NCBI RefSeq assembly: GCF_022669015.1
Contig: NZ_JAKKSL010000002.1
Coordinates: 1,087,582 to 1,151,581, forward strand
Length of the DNA: 64,000 nucleotides
Direction of reading: 5' to 3'
Source: Colwellia maritima
GTDB lineage: Bacteria > Pseudomonadota > Gammaproteobacteria > Enterobacterales > Alteromonadaceae
The notes under the pieces are model-generated. The model was not told where the DNA came from and searched no databases. It saw nothing but the letters and a program-made list of their open reading frames with translations. Positions 22,792-32,400 of this stretch are shown here, one piece after another (position 1 is the stretch's first letter; each line of letters opens with the position of its first letter). The position numbers and the translations under genes were made by a program.

Positions 22792-24180
22792 TTAAGACAA
22801 TTGTTCCTTAGCAGAGAATTCATCTTCATTAAACTGTTTCGAAAAAAGTCGGTATGAAATTAAAGCCATGATTAAATTTCCCAGTAAAGCCCCTATAAAA
22901 AAGCCATATAAGCCATATAAGTAACTTCCTAAAAAAGCTAAAGGTACGTAGCAAACAAATAGCCTTATGATACTTAATATTAAAGCGACAATAGGTTTAT
23001 GCAATGCATTAAAAGATGAGTTTGTTAAAATGACAACACCTTGCAATCCGTAACCCAAAGGTAAAATCCACATAAATAAGACAATAATATCAGCCACTTT
23101 TTGTTCTTTAGCAAAAACGCCTGCAATCCAAGGGGCAGCAAGAATCAATACGACATAAACCAATACTTGCCAGAACAAAATAAACTTAATAGAGCTTTTA
23201 TATGCTTGTTCAACTCGGTGCATAAGGTCTGCCCCAAAGTTTTGGCTAATAAAAGGCGGTAAAGTCATCGACAGGGCCAAAACAACAAGAGACGCAATAG
23301 ATTCAATTCGAGTGCCAACACCAAAGCCCGCTACCACTGATTCACCATAACTTGCTGCAATAGCCGTCATAATAGCAGCAGCTATTGGCGTTAACATATT
23401 TGCTCCTGCGGCAGGCAAACCTATTTTCAAAATGCCTCGGCACGAATTCATTAATACTTTGATTGATATTAAGTGAGTATGAATTAAATTTTTCTGTTTA
23501 GTTAAGATAATAAGTACAAACCCCAAACCAAAAAGCCATGATATGAAGGTAGCTATTGCAGCACCTTCAAGCCCCATTGCCGGCACGGGTCCAAAACCAA
23601 AAATACAAATAGGGTCAAGTATTGCATTGATCAGGCCTGCACTCCCCATCACTATACTAGGAGTTTTAGTATCACCAGAGGCTCTCAGTACGGCATTGCC
23701 AATCATAGGACCAATTAGACATACACTGCCTAGGTACCAAATATCCATATACTGATGTATCAAAGGCAATAAAGATGCTTTAGCGCCCAGTAAAGTAAAT
23801 AATTCATCCGTGAATAAATATCCGATAAACGATAAACTCATAACGACAATTGCGGCGAAATATAACGCCGCTGTTGCAGAATTTTTAGCTGATTCGTGAT
23901 CGTTATTGCCAAGAAATTTGGCAATAACGGCCGAAGTACCTATTCCTAGACCAATCATTAAACTAATAACCGTAAAAGTAACTGGAAAAGTGAAACTAAT
24001 GGCGGCTAATGGCTGAGTACCTAACATACTAACAAAAAAAGTATCGATTAAGTTAAACGTCATCAACAAAATCATGCCGTAAATCATCGGAATGGTCATT
24101 CGTTTTAAAGTACTAGTAACAGGATCTTTGAGTAAGTTAACCGGTTGTTTACTTTTTATTGCTATTTTATTTGACGTCAT
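22792..24180 (-). CDS. MATE family efflux transporter
   Basis: A 462-residue inner-membrane protein with twelve hydrophobic segments in two similar halves, typical of multidrug and toxic compound extrusion proteins driven by Na+ or H+ gradients. The early block [20 protein letters not shown] and the [13 protein letters not shown] segment near residue 165 support the family. The substrate is not predictable. It is directly upstream of uvrB with an 8-base gap, so it may share that transcript. Confidence 0.9.
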   Translation of the reverse strand: MTSNKIAIKSKQPVNLLKDPVTSTLKRMTIPMIYGMILLMTFNLIDTFFVSMLGTQPLAAISFTFPVTFTVISLMIGLGIGTSAVIAKFLGNNDHESAKNSATAALYFAAIVVMSLSFIGYLFTDELFTLLGAKASLLPLIHQYMDIWYLGSVCLIGPMIGNAVLRASGDTKTPSIVMGSAGLINAILDPICIFGFGPVPAMGLEGAAIATFISWLFGLGFVLIILTKQKNLIHTHLISIKVLMNSCRGILKIGLPAAGANMLTPIAAAIMTAIAASYGESVVAGFGVGTRIESIASLVVLALSMTLPPFISQNFGADLMHRVEQAYKSSIKFILFWQVLVYVVLILAAPWIAGVFAKEQKVADIIVLFMWILPLGYGLQGVVILTNSSFNALHKPIVALILSIIRLFVCYVPLAFLGSYLYGLYGFFIGALLGNLIMALISYRLFSKQFNEDEFSAKEQLS

Positions 24181-24467
24181 TAATAAATTTTATAAGGACC
24201 TGAGTGAAAATACTTAACTTCATATAAAAAATGCTGAATAAAAATTAAGTAAGGCAAAATATATTGTAATCAAAAGTGAGAGAAATGCACAGTAAATGTC
24301 GTTAAATATCGACCTGGTTAAAAATCGACCCAAAGTGTTAATAAAACAACAGATGAAACATAAGTGATTGAATATTATAACTAAACAAAAAAAACACAAT
24401 TAAGTATTGACTTAACTACACCCTAAGAAAAACGATAATGTAACGAGTTCTTACAAATTAGCCCACA

Positions 24468-24496
24468 TAGTTATCCACAACTTTGGTGGATAACTA
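24468..24496. promoter_or_regulatory. Perfect 11-bp palindrome containing a consensus DnaA box
   Basis: Arms TAGTTATCCAC and GTGGATAACTA flank a 7-base loop. The left arm with its next base reads TTATCCACA (24471-24479), the exact DnaA-box consensus. The right arm gives an 8-of-9 match on the opposite strand. It lies in the gap between the MATE gene start and the tRNA promoter. The rest of 24181-24627 shows nothing else recognisable. Confidence 0.6.
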
Positions 24497-24627
24497 CATT
24501 TTTATTATGTTTTATCGCCCCTTAATTATCTGAGTATATAAAACTACCAAAAAATGCTGATAAACTGACATTACTGAACGCAAAATGAGCAAACAAACTA
24601 ATAAATGAAATTTTTCTTATTTTAGTG

Positions 24628-24656
24628 TTGACACATCGGCATCAGGTCTTTAATAT
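24628..24656 (+). promoter_or_regulatory. Strong sigma-70 promoter of the tRNA-Asn array
   Basis: A consensus TTGACA at 24628-24633 and TAATAT at 24651-24656 are separated by 17 bases and followed by a GC-richer discriminator. This is a near-ideal stable-RNA promoter 48 bases before the first tRNA. Confidence 0.88.
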
Positions 24657-24704
24657 TCCGCTCCGTTAGCCAAGATGGTTAACGCGCTTACGAAAGAAAG
24701 CAAT

Positions 24705-24780
24705 TCCCCAATAGCTCAGTTGGTAGAGCGATGGACTGTTAATCCATGTGTCACTGGTTCGAGCCCAGTTTGGGGAGCCA
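24705..24780 (+). tRNA. tRNA-Asn (GTT), canonical copy 1
   Basis: A 76-base gene with encoded CCA. The acceptor TCCCCAA pairs with TTGGGGA, the anticodon loop is CTGTTAA with GTT at 24738-24740, and the T arm is ACTGG-TTCGAGC-CCAGT. The D loop keeps the GG pair (TTGGTAGA). It is the first unit after the promoter. Confidence 0.97.
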
Positions 24781-24821
24781 CATTTTAAAGATGAGAAGTA
24801 ACAAACTCATTAAAGTTTTAT

Positions 24822-24897
24822 TCCCCAATAGCTCAGTTGGTAGAGCGATGGACTGTTAATCCATGTGTCACTGGTTCGAGCCCAGTTTGGGGAGCCA
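24822..24897 (+). tRNA. tRNA-Asn (GTT), canonical copy 2
   Basis: Identical to the first copy over all 76 bases, with the anticodon at 24855-24857. It is separated from copy 1 by a 41-base spacer without a terminator, so both can be processed from one transcript. It is followed by an intrinsic terminator. Confidence 0.97.
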
Positions 24898-24918
24898 CAT
24901 TACTTCGGTAAGAAATTA

Positions 24919-24943
24919 AACCTGCTTTATGCAGGTTTTTTTT
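24919..24943 (+). terminator. Intrinsic terminator after tRNA-Asn copy 2
   Basis: Perfect 7-bp stem AACCTGC/GCAGGTT, loop TTTAT, then eight T. It should end most transcription from the array promoter here. Confidence 0.9.
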
Positions 24944-24960
24944 CGTCTAAAAAAAGCCAT

Positions 24961-25060
24961 TCCCCAATAGCTCAGTTGATAGAGCGATGGACAGTACTCT
25001 TTATTAGTCACGCATGTGTCACTGGTTCGAGCCCTTAACTCATAGAATCTTTGGGAGCCA
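24961..25060 (+). pseudogene. Degenerate tRNA-Asn copy 3 (100 bases)
   Basis: The 5' half matches tRNA-Asn except for G to A in the D loop (TTGATAGA). The anticodon region is replaced by a longer block (CAGTACTCTTTATTAGTCAC), so neither the anticodon stem nor the GTT anticodon remains. After GTTCGAGCCC a block TTAACTCATAGAATC replaces the 3' side of the T stem. The acceptor end keeps GGGAGCCA with one G lost. It cannot fold as a normal tRNA. Confidence 0.88.
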
Positions 25061-25081
25061 CATTACTTCGGTAAGAAATTA

Positions 25082-25106
25082 AACCTGCTTTATGCAGGTT
25101 TTTTTT
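25082..25106 (+). terminator. Intrinsic terminator after degenerate copy 3
   Basis: Same 7-bp stem, TTTAT loop and T8 tract as after copy 2. Confidence 0.88.
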
Positions 25107-25123
25107 CGTCTAAAAAAAGCCAT

Positions 25124-25223
25124 TCCCCAATAGCTCAGTTGATAGAGCGATGGACAGTACTCTTTATTAGTCACGCATGTGTCACTGGTTCGAGCCCTTA
25201 ACTCATAGAATCTTTGGGAGCCA
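25124..25223 (+). pseudogene. Degenerate tRNA-Asn copy 4 (100 bases)
   Basis: Identical over its 100 bases to copy 3, including both replacement blocks and the D-loop substitution. The identity shows that the altered form itself was duplicated. Confidence 0.88.
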
Positions 25224-25244
25224 CATTACTTCGGTAAGAAATTA

Positions 25245-25269
25245 AACCTGTTTTATGCAGGTTTTTTTT
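25245..25269 (+). terminator. Intrinsic terminator after degenerate copy 4
   Basis: As the other spacers, but the left arm reads AACCTGT, giving a G-T pair at the loop. Confidence 0.85.
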
Positions 25270-25286
25270 CGTCTAAAAAAAGCCAT

Positions 25287-25385
25287 TCCCCAATAGCTCA
25301 GTTGATAGAGCGATGGACAGTACTCTTTATTAGTCACGCATGTGTCACTGGTTCGAGCCCTTAACTCATAGAATCTTGGGAGCCA
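25287..25385 (+). pseudogene. Degenerate tRNA-Asn copy 5 (99 bases)
   Basis: Same as copies 3 and 4 except that one T is missing before the terminal GGGAGCCA. The anticodon arm and T arm are again replaced. Confidence 0.88.
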
Positions 25386-25406
25386 CATTACTTCGGTAAG
25401 AAATTA

Positions 25407-25431
25407 AACCTGCTTTATGCAGGTTTTTTTT
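25407..25431 (+). terminator. Intrinsic terminator after degenerate copy 5
   Basis: Same stem, loop and T tract. The spacer around it has one extra A. Confidence 0.88.
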
Positions 25432-25449
25432 CGTCTAAAAAAAAGCCAT

Positions 25450-25525
25450 TCCCCAATAGCTCAGTTGATAGAGCGATGGACTGTTAATCCATGTGTCACT
25501 GGTTCGAGCCCAGTTTGGGGAGCCA
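25450..25525 (+). tRNA. tRNA-Asn (GTT), near-canonical copy 6
   Basis: A 76-base gene with intact acceptor, anticodon (GTT at 25483-25485) and T arm. It differs from copies 1 and 2 only by G to A in the D loop (TTGATAGA). That position corresponds to G19, which normally pairs with C56 at the tRNA elbow, so folding may be weakened. It lies behind four terminators and has no promoter of its own that I can see. Confidence 0.8.
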
Positions 25526-25546
25526 CATTACTTCGGTAAGAAATTA

Positions 25547-25571
25547 AACCTGCTTTATGCAGGTTTTTTTT
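25547..25571 (+). terminator. Intrinsic terminator after tRNA-Asn copy 6
   Basis: Same 7-bp stem, TTTAT loop and T8 tract. Confidence 0.88.
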
Positions 25572-25588
25572 CGTCTAAAAAAAGCCAT

Positions 25589-25687
25589 TCCCCAATAGCT
25601 CAGTTGATAGAGCGATGGACTGTACTCTTTATTAGTCACGCATGTGTCACTGGTTCGAGCCCTTAACTCATAGAATGCCGGGAGCCA
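25589..25687 (+). pseudogene. Degenerate tRNA-Asn copy 7 (99 bases)
   Basis: Carries the same two replacement blocks but keeps GGACTGT before the first block, where copies 3-5 have GGACAGT, and ends ATGCCGGGAGCCA. It may be closer to the first altered copy, or a separate exchange product. Confidence 0.87.
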
Positions 25688-25708
25688 CATTATTTCGGTA
25701 AGAAATTA

Positions 25709-25733
25709 AACCTGCTTTATGCAGGTTTTTTTT
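25709..25733 (+). terminator. Intrinsic terminator after degenerate copy 7
   Basis: Same stem, loop and T tract. The spacer has one C to T change upstream (TATTTCGG). Confidence 0.88.
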
Positions 25734-25750
25734 CGTCTAAAAAAAGCCAT

Positions 25751-25785
25751 TCCCCAATAGCTCAGTTGGTATAGCGATGGACTGT
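25751..25785 (+). pseudogene. Truncated tRNA-Asn copy 8
   Basis: The first 35 bases of tRNA-Asn, ending within the anticodon loop at GGACTGT. It has the canonical D-loop GG but a G to T change just after it (TATAGCG). The sequence then passes directly into the clpA terminator region. It is the broken end of the array. Confidence 0.85.
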
Positions 25786-25797
25786 GCATTTTTTAAC

Positions 25798-25834
25798 AAA
25801 AAAAAACCTTATTTTATTAAAAATAAGGTTTTTA
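25798..25834 (-). terminator. Intrinsic terminator of clpA
   Basis: Arms ACCTTATTTT and AAAATAAGGT with a nine-T run on the minus strand, about 25 bases after the clpA stop. The opposite strand also has a T5 tract, so it may work in both directions and shield clpA from the array. Confidence 0.85.
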
Positions 25835-25857
25835 GCTTACATTAAGGGTTTGAAAAA

Positions 25858-28116
25858 CTATTTTTCAGCAATTAACTCTTTTTTATTTTCAAATGAAAGC
25901 ACTAACTTATCTTTCTTCACGCCTACTTTAGCAACACCACCGTTTGTGAGCTCTCCAAAAAGAAGTTCGTTAGCTAATTCTTTCTTAAGTTGCTCTTGAA
26001 TCAAACGAGCCATTGGGCGTGCTCCCATCGCTTTATCATATCCGTGTTCAGCTAACCACTTTTTGGCTTCTCGTGTTAACTCTAAAGACACCCCTTTCTC
26101 ATCCAGTTTTGCTTGCAACTCAACAATAAATTTATCAACTACTTGTTGAATTACTTCATTGCTTAGATGATTGAACCAAACGATATTATCGAGACGGTTC
26201 CTGAATTCGGGTGAAAATACTTTATTAATTTCGCTCATAGCATCTAAGCTATGATCTTGTTGTTTAAAGCCAATAGATTGACGTACAGTCTCTTGAACAC
26301 CTGCATTAGTAGTCAGTACTAAAATAATATTTCTAAAATCTGCTTTACGACCATTATTATCAGTTAAAGTACCGTGATCCATCACTTGTAGTAAAATATT
26401 ATAAACATCTTCGTGAGCCTTCTCTATTTCATCAAGAAGCACTACAGCGTGAGGATGTTTTATTACTGCATCAGTAAGTAAACCACCCTGCTCATATCCT
26501 ACATAACCTGGAGGAGCACCAATTAAACGGCTAACCGCATGTTTTTCCATGTACTCTGACATATCGTAACGTAATAACTCGACGCCCAAGATTTTAGCTA
26601 ACTGTTTGGTTACTTCCGTTTTACCCACCCCTGTTGGCCCGGCAAATAAGAAAGAGCCAACAGGTTTTTCATCATCTCCCAATCCGGCACGAGACAAGCG
26701 AATCACGGAAGTAAGCTCTTCAATAGCCTCATCTTGGCCAAAGACGACTAACTTCAAATTACGATCTAAGGTTTTTAGACTATCTTTTTCCGTTGATGAT
26801 ACTGATTTTTCAGGAATTCTAGCCATTTTAGCCACAATGCTTTCTATATCGGTATTACTAATTGTTTTCTTACGTTTTGAGGCGGCAACTAATTGCTGTT
26901 TTGCACCTGCTTCATCGATAACATCTATCGCTTTATCAGGTAAGAAACGTTCATTAATATATTTAGCAGAAAGTTGTGCTGCTGCACGTAAAGCTGCATT
27001 GGTATATCGAATCCCGTGATGAGTTTCATATTTTTCTTTCAAACCTTGCAGTATTTTAGTGGTATCTTCAACACTTGGTTCTACAATATCTATTTTTTGG
27101 AATCGTCTTGCTAATGCACGATCTTTTTCAAATATACTTTGATATTCTTGGTAAGTCGTTGAACCTAAACAACGCAATTTACCCGCAGAAAGTAAGGGTT
27201 TGATAAGATTTGAAGCATCTAACATGCCCCCTGATGCAGCACCTGCACCAATAATGGTATGGATTTCATCAATAAATAAAATTGCATTCTCATCTGACTC
27301 TAAGTCTTTTAATAGTGCTTTAAAGCGTTTTTCAAAATCGCCTCTGTACTTTGTACCGGCAAGTAATGCTCCCATATCAAGGGAGTATATGGTTGCATTG
27401 AGTAAAAATTCAGGTACTTGCTCGTTGACAATTAAATTAGCTAAACCTTCAGCTATAGCCGTTTTACCCACACCGGCTTCACCAACAAATAAAGGGTTGT
27501 TTTTACGGCGACGCCCCAATACTTGCAGCGTTCTTTCAAGCTCACTGTCTCTACCAATTAAAGGATCGATATTTCCCTTTAATGCTTCCTCATTAAGATT
27601 GACAGAAAAATTTTCAATAGTACGCGGTTCTTCGGCGACCTGTTCACCATCTTCTATTGGTGAATTGGAAGGATTTTGATCTATTTTCGCAATACCATGT
27701 GAAATATAATTAACAATATCTAAGCGGCTTATACCTGCTTTTTTTAATATATATGCGGCTTGTGATTCTTGTTCGCTAAAAATAGCCACAAGTACATTAG
27801 AGCCGCTTACTTCACTTTTTCCTGACGATTGCACATGAAAAACAGCGCGTTGCAATACTCGTTGAAAACCTAATGTTGGTTGAGTTTCACGCTCTTCTTC
27901 CTCAGCAGGGATGATCGGTGTTGTTTCTTGAATAAACTCAAGTACATTAGCGCGTATTATATTCATGTCTGCACCACAAGCACCCAAAACATCTATAGCC
28001 GATGGGTTATCTAATAAAGCTAAGAGTAAGTGTTCAACCGTCATAAATTCATGACGAGACTCTTTGGCTTGACGAAAAGCCAAGTTCAGGGAAATTTCTA
28101 AGTCTTTATTCAGCAT
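25858..28116 (-). CDS. clpA: ATP-dependent Clp protease ATP-binding subunit ClpA
   Basis: A 752-residue AAA+ unfoldase that feeds substrates to ClpP. It has an N-terminal Clp_N repeat domain (about 1-145), a first AAA module with Walker A GEAGVGKT near residue 213, a second with GPTGVGKT near 493, and a C-terminal D2-small domain. The IGF/IGL-type loop for ClpP docking lies at QSIGFKQQDH. Length is normal. It follows clpS with a 64-base gap, the conserved order, and the adaptor directs N-degron substrates to it. Confidence 0.97.
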   Translation of the reverse strand: MLNKDLEISLNLAFRQAKESRHEFMTVEHLLLALLDNPSAIDVLGACGADMNIIRANVLEFIQETTPIIPAEEEERETQPTLGFQRVLQRAVFHVQSSGKSEVSGSNVLVAIFSEQESQAAYILKKAGISRLDIVNYISHGIAKIDQNPSNSPIEDGEQVAEEPRTIENFSVNLNEEALKGNIDPLIGRDSELERTLQVLGRRRKNNPLFVGEAGVGKTAIAEGLANLIVNEQVPEFLLNATIYSLDMGALLAGTKYRGDFEKRFKALLKDLESDENAILFIDEIHTIIGAGAASGGMLDASNLIKPLLSAGKLRCLGSTTYQEYQSIFEKDRALARRFQKIDIVEPSVEDTTKILQGLKEKYETHHGIRYTNAALRAAAQLSAKYINERFLPDKAIDVIDEAGAKQQLVAASKRKKTISNTDIESIVAKMARIPEKSVSSTEKDSLKTLDRNLKLVVFGQDEAIEELTSVIRLSRAGLGDDEKPVGSFLFAGPTGVGKTEVTKQLAKILGVELLRYDMSEYMEKHAVSRLIGAPPGYVGYEQGGLLTDAVIKHPHAVVLLDEIEKAHEDVYNILLQVMDHGTLTDNNGRKADFRNIILVLTTNAGVQETVRQSIGFKQQDHSLDAMSEINKVFSPEFRNRLDNIVWFNHLSNEVIQQVVDKFIVELQAKLDEKGVSLELTREAKKWLAEHGYDKAMGARPMARLIQEQLKKELANELLFGELTNGGVAKVGVKKDKLVLSFENKKELIAEK

Positions 28117-28180
28117 AGGTACTCCAATTTAATTCCTTGCTATCTTTTCTTTAATCAATTTAATCAAAGATTAGATAACA

Positions 28181-28501
28181 TTAAGCTTTTTCTAAAACAC
28201 ATTTTAAAGGGTGTTCGTTTTCAAGTGCATAACGGATCACATGATCCACTTTCGTTTCTGCAATATCTGCAGTATATGTGCCACAAAGTGCTTTTCCTTC
28301 ATAATGAACGGTTAACATTATATCTGTAGCTTGATCAGAATTTTTATTAAAGAATCGACATAATACATCCACAACAAAATCCATCGGGGTGTAATCATCA
28401 TTGAGTAAAAAAACGTGGTACTTAGGTGGTTCTTCTACTTCGTCTTTAATTTCTTCTTCTACAAACGCATGACTGTCAAATAACTCTTTCCAATTACTCA
28501 T
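28181..28501 (-). CDS. clpS: ATP-dependent Clp protease adaptor ClpS
   Basis: A 106-residue adaptor that binds N-degron substrates and the ClpA N-domain. The core block [16 protein letters not shown] and the later [17 protein letters not shown] are typical. An acidic N-terminal extension precedes the core, as usual. It lies upstream of clpA on the same strand and is divergent from cspD. Confidence 0.96.
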   Translation of the reverse strand: MSNWKELFDSHAFVEEEIKDEVEEPPKYHVFLLNDDYTPMDFVVDVLCRFFNKNSDQATDIMLTVHYEGKALCGTYTADIAETKVDHVIRYALENEHPLKCVLEKA

Positions 28502-28749
28502 ATATTTATCTTAGTCTCTACTGATAATTTTTGCTGTAACTTTTTTGTTAAAAAAAGATATTTATTCCCAAAATTAGCTTGACTAATTTTATTTTTTATC
28601 TACGATTTAGTAGGTGACTATTTTTTAGTCACTGTTCTAAATTATGTATATGCTTTATTGTATCTCTATTTTAGTAAGACTAAAATTAAATATAAAATTG
28701 ATATCAAGCATAACTTATATTACTGAAGGATATAGAAGGAAGTAGAAGT

Positions 28750-28965
28750 ATGGCTCACGGTACAGTTAAATGGTTTAATAACGCAAAGGGGTTTGGTTTT
28801 ATTCGTCCGGATAGTGGTGGAGAAGATATTTTTGCTCACTATTCTACGATTGAAATGGATGGTTACCGTACACTTAAAGCCGGACAAGATGTCAATTATG
28901 AATTAAGTGAAGGTCCAAAAGGACATCATGCAGCAAGTATAAAACCTGAGGACGAGTTAGAGTAA
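28750..28965 (+). CDS. cspD: Cold-shock domain protein CspD
   Basis: A 71-residue single cold-shock domain. RNP1 (KGFGFI) and RNP2 (DIFAHYS) are intact, and the GTVKWFNNAKGFGF block with the divergent acidic C-terminus fits CspD rather than CspA. CspD inhibits replication during stationary phase in E. coli. It is divergent from clpS-clpA, the conserved arrangement. A purine-rich AGAAGGAAG ribosome-binding region precedes the ATG. Confidence 0.93.
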   Translation: MAHGTVKWFNNAKGFGFIRPDSGGEDIFAHYSTIEMDGYRTLKAGQDVNYELSEGPKGHHAASIKPEDELE

Positions 28966-29088
28966 TTGTTATTACTCTCTTGAATGTATTTTCTACAATG
29001 TAATATCTATACAATTATTTATATTGTAGAAAATCTCAGGCCACTAATACTTTTGATTTAATTATTTATGATTAATTCTGTTAAAGCG

Positions 29089-29388
29089 TTAGTCTAGTTC
29101 TTCTATTGCGATACCTACTAAATACATACCTTCACATTCCTCATCAATTCGAACCACTTTCCCTCTTATATCTAGCGGTTGAACTTGCTCAGAAGACGAT
29201 TGAAGCTTAATCTTTACATGAGTAGACATGGCTAACGGATGATCGACTTCTATTGCTATCCCCGTGGCACTTAAATCCCGACATGTTGCTTTTATTTGAC
29301 TATTTGCTTCGTCATCAATAATTGTAACATCTACTTCACTGTTCAACATCATGCGATAAAAATTACGCTTGTCATCAAAATTTATCAT
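29089..29388 (-). CDS. PilZ domain protein
   Basis: A 99-residue protein that is almost entirely a PilZ domain. The cyclic-di-GMP motifs are an Arg-rich start (KRNFYR) and DLSATGIAIEV, the D/NxSxxG element. It is probably a stand-alone c-di-GMP receptor. Its partner is unknown. A REC-EAL phosphodiesterase that would degrade c-di-GMP lies about 8 kb away, which is suggestive but not evidence of a direct link. Confidence 0.88.
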   Translation of the reverse strand: MINFDDKRNFYRMMLNSEVDVTIIDDEANSQIKATCRDLSATGIAIEVDHPLAMSTHVKIKLQSSSEQVQPLDIRGKVVRIDEECEGMYLVGIAIEELD

Positions 29389-29479
29389 TTGTACCTCAAT
29401 GCCATAAAAATTTAAAATGATCTAATAAACTATTTATACTGAGCTTAAGTCGATGTGTCAATTAACAGTTATGAACATT

Positions 29480-32400
29480 TTATGAAAAGTCTTTTAAGTG
29501 ATTGATAATTCGTTTTAATGAAATCGGTTGAGCCGTACCTAAGTTTTGCGAAAATAACGAAATTCTTAATTCTTCTATCATCCATTTGGTTGCTAATATT
29601 TCTTGTGCTACTGGTTTATCTTTTCGTTGTTGGGAAAGCACATTAATATATAAATCGGTCGCCTTCTTAACTTCAATTAGTTTTAATCTATCTTGGTTAG
29701 GATCAATAGGTAGCTTTTCTAATCGGCGTAACATTCCTTTTAAATAACGCATAATATCATCCAATTTATCAAAGCCTGACACACTCACAAACCCTTTAAA
29801 AACTAATGATTCACTTTGTTGTTTAATATCCGCATGCGATTGAATAACATCTAAAGCAACGTTACCCTTTAACTTTTTAGCAATATCATGACGTAAACTA
29901 AGTACTTGCTCCACTTTAATTGCCGCAGTTAACACACTGTCTGAAATATCAGCTCGAACATAATCACGAACTAGTGCAAAGCTTTTTTCATCTCTAGGTA
30001 AATGGTTTAATTTTTTATCGAGCACATACTTTTTAACTAAAAACACACATGCTCCCTGAATACAATCTTCTAATAACTCAGTGATTGAACCAAAGGGATT
30101 AAAATACAATCCTAGCTTAGCCTTATTAGGCATTTTCTCTTGTAAGTATTTAAGCGGCGATGGAATATTCAAAAGAATTAATCTGCTTATACCATTAAGC
30201 ATTGCTTGTTCTGCATGTTCTTCTTGCTCAAACAATTCAATAGCAACACTATTTTTATGATCAACTAAAGCAGGAAATGCTTTTATTGTCATACTTGCCA
30301 CTTTCTTTTCATAACCTTGCGGTAATTTACCAAAATCCCAAAGCGTTAATTTTGATTTTTCAATACCTTTTTCGGCAACTTGTTTAATAGATGCCTTAAC
30401 TTTACCTTGTAATTGTGCTTTTAACTGATTTAGGTCTCGACCTTGTTTTAATAACTGCCCTTTATCATTAACAATTTGATAATTCATGGTTAAATGCACG
30501 GGTAATTCAACGCCTTGCCAAGCATCTTCAGGTAACCTTACGCCAGTCATACGTAATAATTGTTTTGCCAAGGCATCAATTAAGTTTCCTTGACTTTCAT
30601 TCATATTATCTAAACAAGCTTGAGCATAATTTGGTGCAGGTACAAAGTTTCGACGTAACGCTTTAGGTAACGCTTTAATTAACGCGACAACTAAATCATA
30701 ACGCAATGCTTTGGTATTAGCCAATCAAAGCCATCTGCGTGGCACTGATTCAACAATGCCACAGGTATTATGACACTCACACCGTCGTCAATATCACCTG
30801 GACTAAAGTGATAAGTAAGCGGTAACGTTAGGTTATTTTGCTGCCAAGTATCTGGGTATTCTTTTAATGACACTTCATCAGAAGACTTATTAAGTAAAAA
30901 GTCTTCTGTAAAATTAAGCAGTTTAGCATTTTCTTTTTTTGCTTTTTTCCACCAAGCTAAAAAGCTACGTTGACACACAGCCGATTCAGGAATTTTATCT
31001 AGGTAGAAATCAACTAACTGCTGCTCATCAATTAAGAAATCTTTGCGGCGTGCTTTCTGCTCTAACGCCTCAATACTCGCCACTAATTTTTGATTTTCTA
31101 TTAAGAAACTTTCTTTAATATAACTGTCGCCATTAACAAGTCCCTCTCGGATAAAAATATCTCGACAAGTTTTAGGCTCAATGGCTTTAAAATTAACTTT
31201 GCGTTTAGTAACGATAGGCAAGCCATATAAACTAACCTGTTCAAAGGCCATCACCGCCCCTTGTTTCTTCTCCCAATGAGGCTCACTATAACTACGTTTT
31301 ATCAAGTGTTCGGCTAACGGTTCTATCCAAAGAGGATCAATTCGCGCATTCATTCGGGCAAATAAACGGTGGTTTCCACTAATTCTGCTGACATTAACCA
31401 TTTAGGCGGTTTCTTTGATAAAGCAGAACCAGGAAAAATAAAGAATTTACTACCACGGGCACCTTTAAACTCTCTATTTTCATCTTGGTGCCCTAAGTGG
31501 CTTAATAAACCAGACAATAACGCCTGATGAACAGACACTAAACTGCTTGGTAGATCTTGCGCTTTATTTTGTTGATTTAAGGATTCTCCAGGTTCAACAA
31601 TTGAAAATTGATAATCAACAGAAGAAAGTGATATTTTTTGTTCTTTTAAGGTTAATTTAAGTTGACTGAAAATATCTTGCCATTCTCGTAATCTCACATA
31701 AGACAAATACTCTCGCTGACATAACTTTCTAAAGTGATTTTGAGATAAACCTTTTTGTTGTTTTGTGACGTATTGCCATAAATTTAGCAGGCTGATGAAA
31801 TCTGAATTTTTATCTTTAAAACGGTTATGCTTCTCATCTGCCGCTTGTTGCTTTTCATGTGGTCGTTCGCGCGGATCTTGAATACTTAAGGCGCTCACAA
31901 TAATCAATACTTGTTCAATACATCCCATTTCAATAGCGGTAAGCACCATTTTAGCTAATCGTGGATCAATGGGGAATTTTGACAATAAACGACCTGACGT
32001 TGTTAATCGAGTTCCTTGGTTTTGGGGTTCTTTTTTCTTTTGCTATGCTTATCAGTTTGAATTACACCATTATCAATAGCAGCTAATTCCTCTAATAATT
32101 TAACGCCATCATTGATGTTTCTGTTATCTGGTGCTTCAACAAAAGGAAAATCTTCTATTTCACCTAAATCTAATGATAACATTTGTAAAATAACGGTGGC
32201 CAAGTTAGTACGAAGAATCTCAGGATCGGTAAATTCGGGTCTATTGAGATAATCGTCTTCACTGTATAAACGAATACAGATACCTGATGAAACACGACCA
32301 CAGCGCCCCGCTCTTTGATTTGCGCTAGCTTGCGAAATTGCCTCAATTGGCAAACGTTGTACCTTAGTACGATAGCTATACCGTGAAATACGTGCAGTAC

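Larger units (their letters stand above)
24822..25785 (+). repeat. Tandem array of tRNA-Asn-plus-terminator units
   Basis: From copy 2 onward a unit made of a tRNA-Asn-derived sequence (76, 99 or 100 bases) and a nearly constant 63-64 base spacer is repeated. The spacer begins CATTACTTCGG, contains the hairpin AACCTGC/GCAGGTT with eight T, and ends AAAGCCAT. The order is canonical copy 2, three degenerate copies, one nearly canonical copy, one more degenerate copy and a truncated copy. The spacers differ at only a few positions, which indicates recent amplification by unequal exchange. Confidence 0.93.

Noticed and set aside
24468..24496. Replication origin at the DnaA-box palindrome
   Set aside because: Only two box-like sites, and no dnaA, dnaN, gidA or AT-rich unwinding cluster with further boxes nearby.
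24822..25750. Periodic repeats resembling a CRISPR array
   Set aside because: The repeated element is a tRNA-Asn gene plus terminator of about 140-163 bases. The spacers are nearly identical rather than unique, and no cas genes are present.
26606..27679. Plus-strand open frames inside clpA
   Set aside because: Antisense shadows of the conserved AAA modules, with no ribosome-binding site or recognisable domain.
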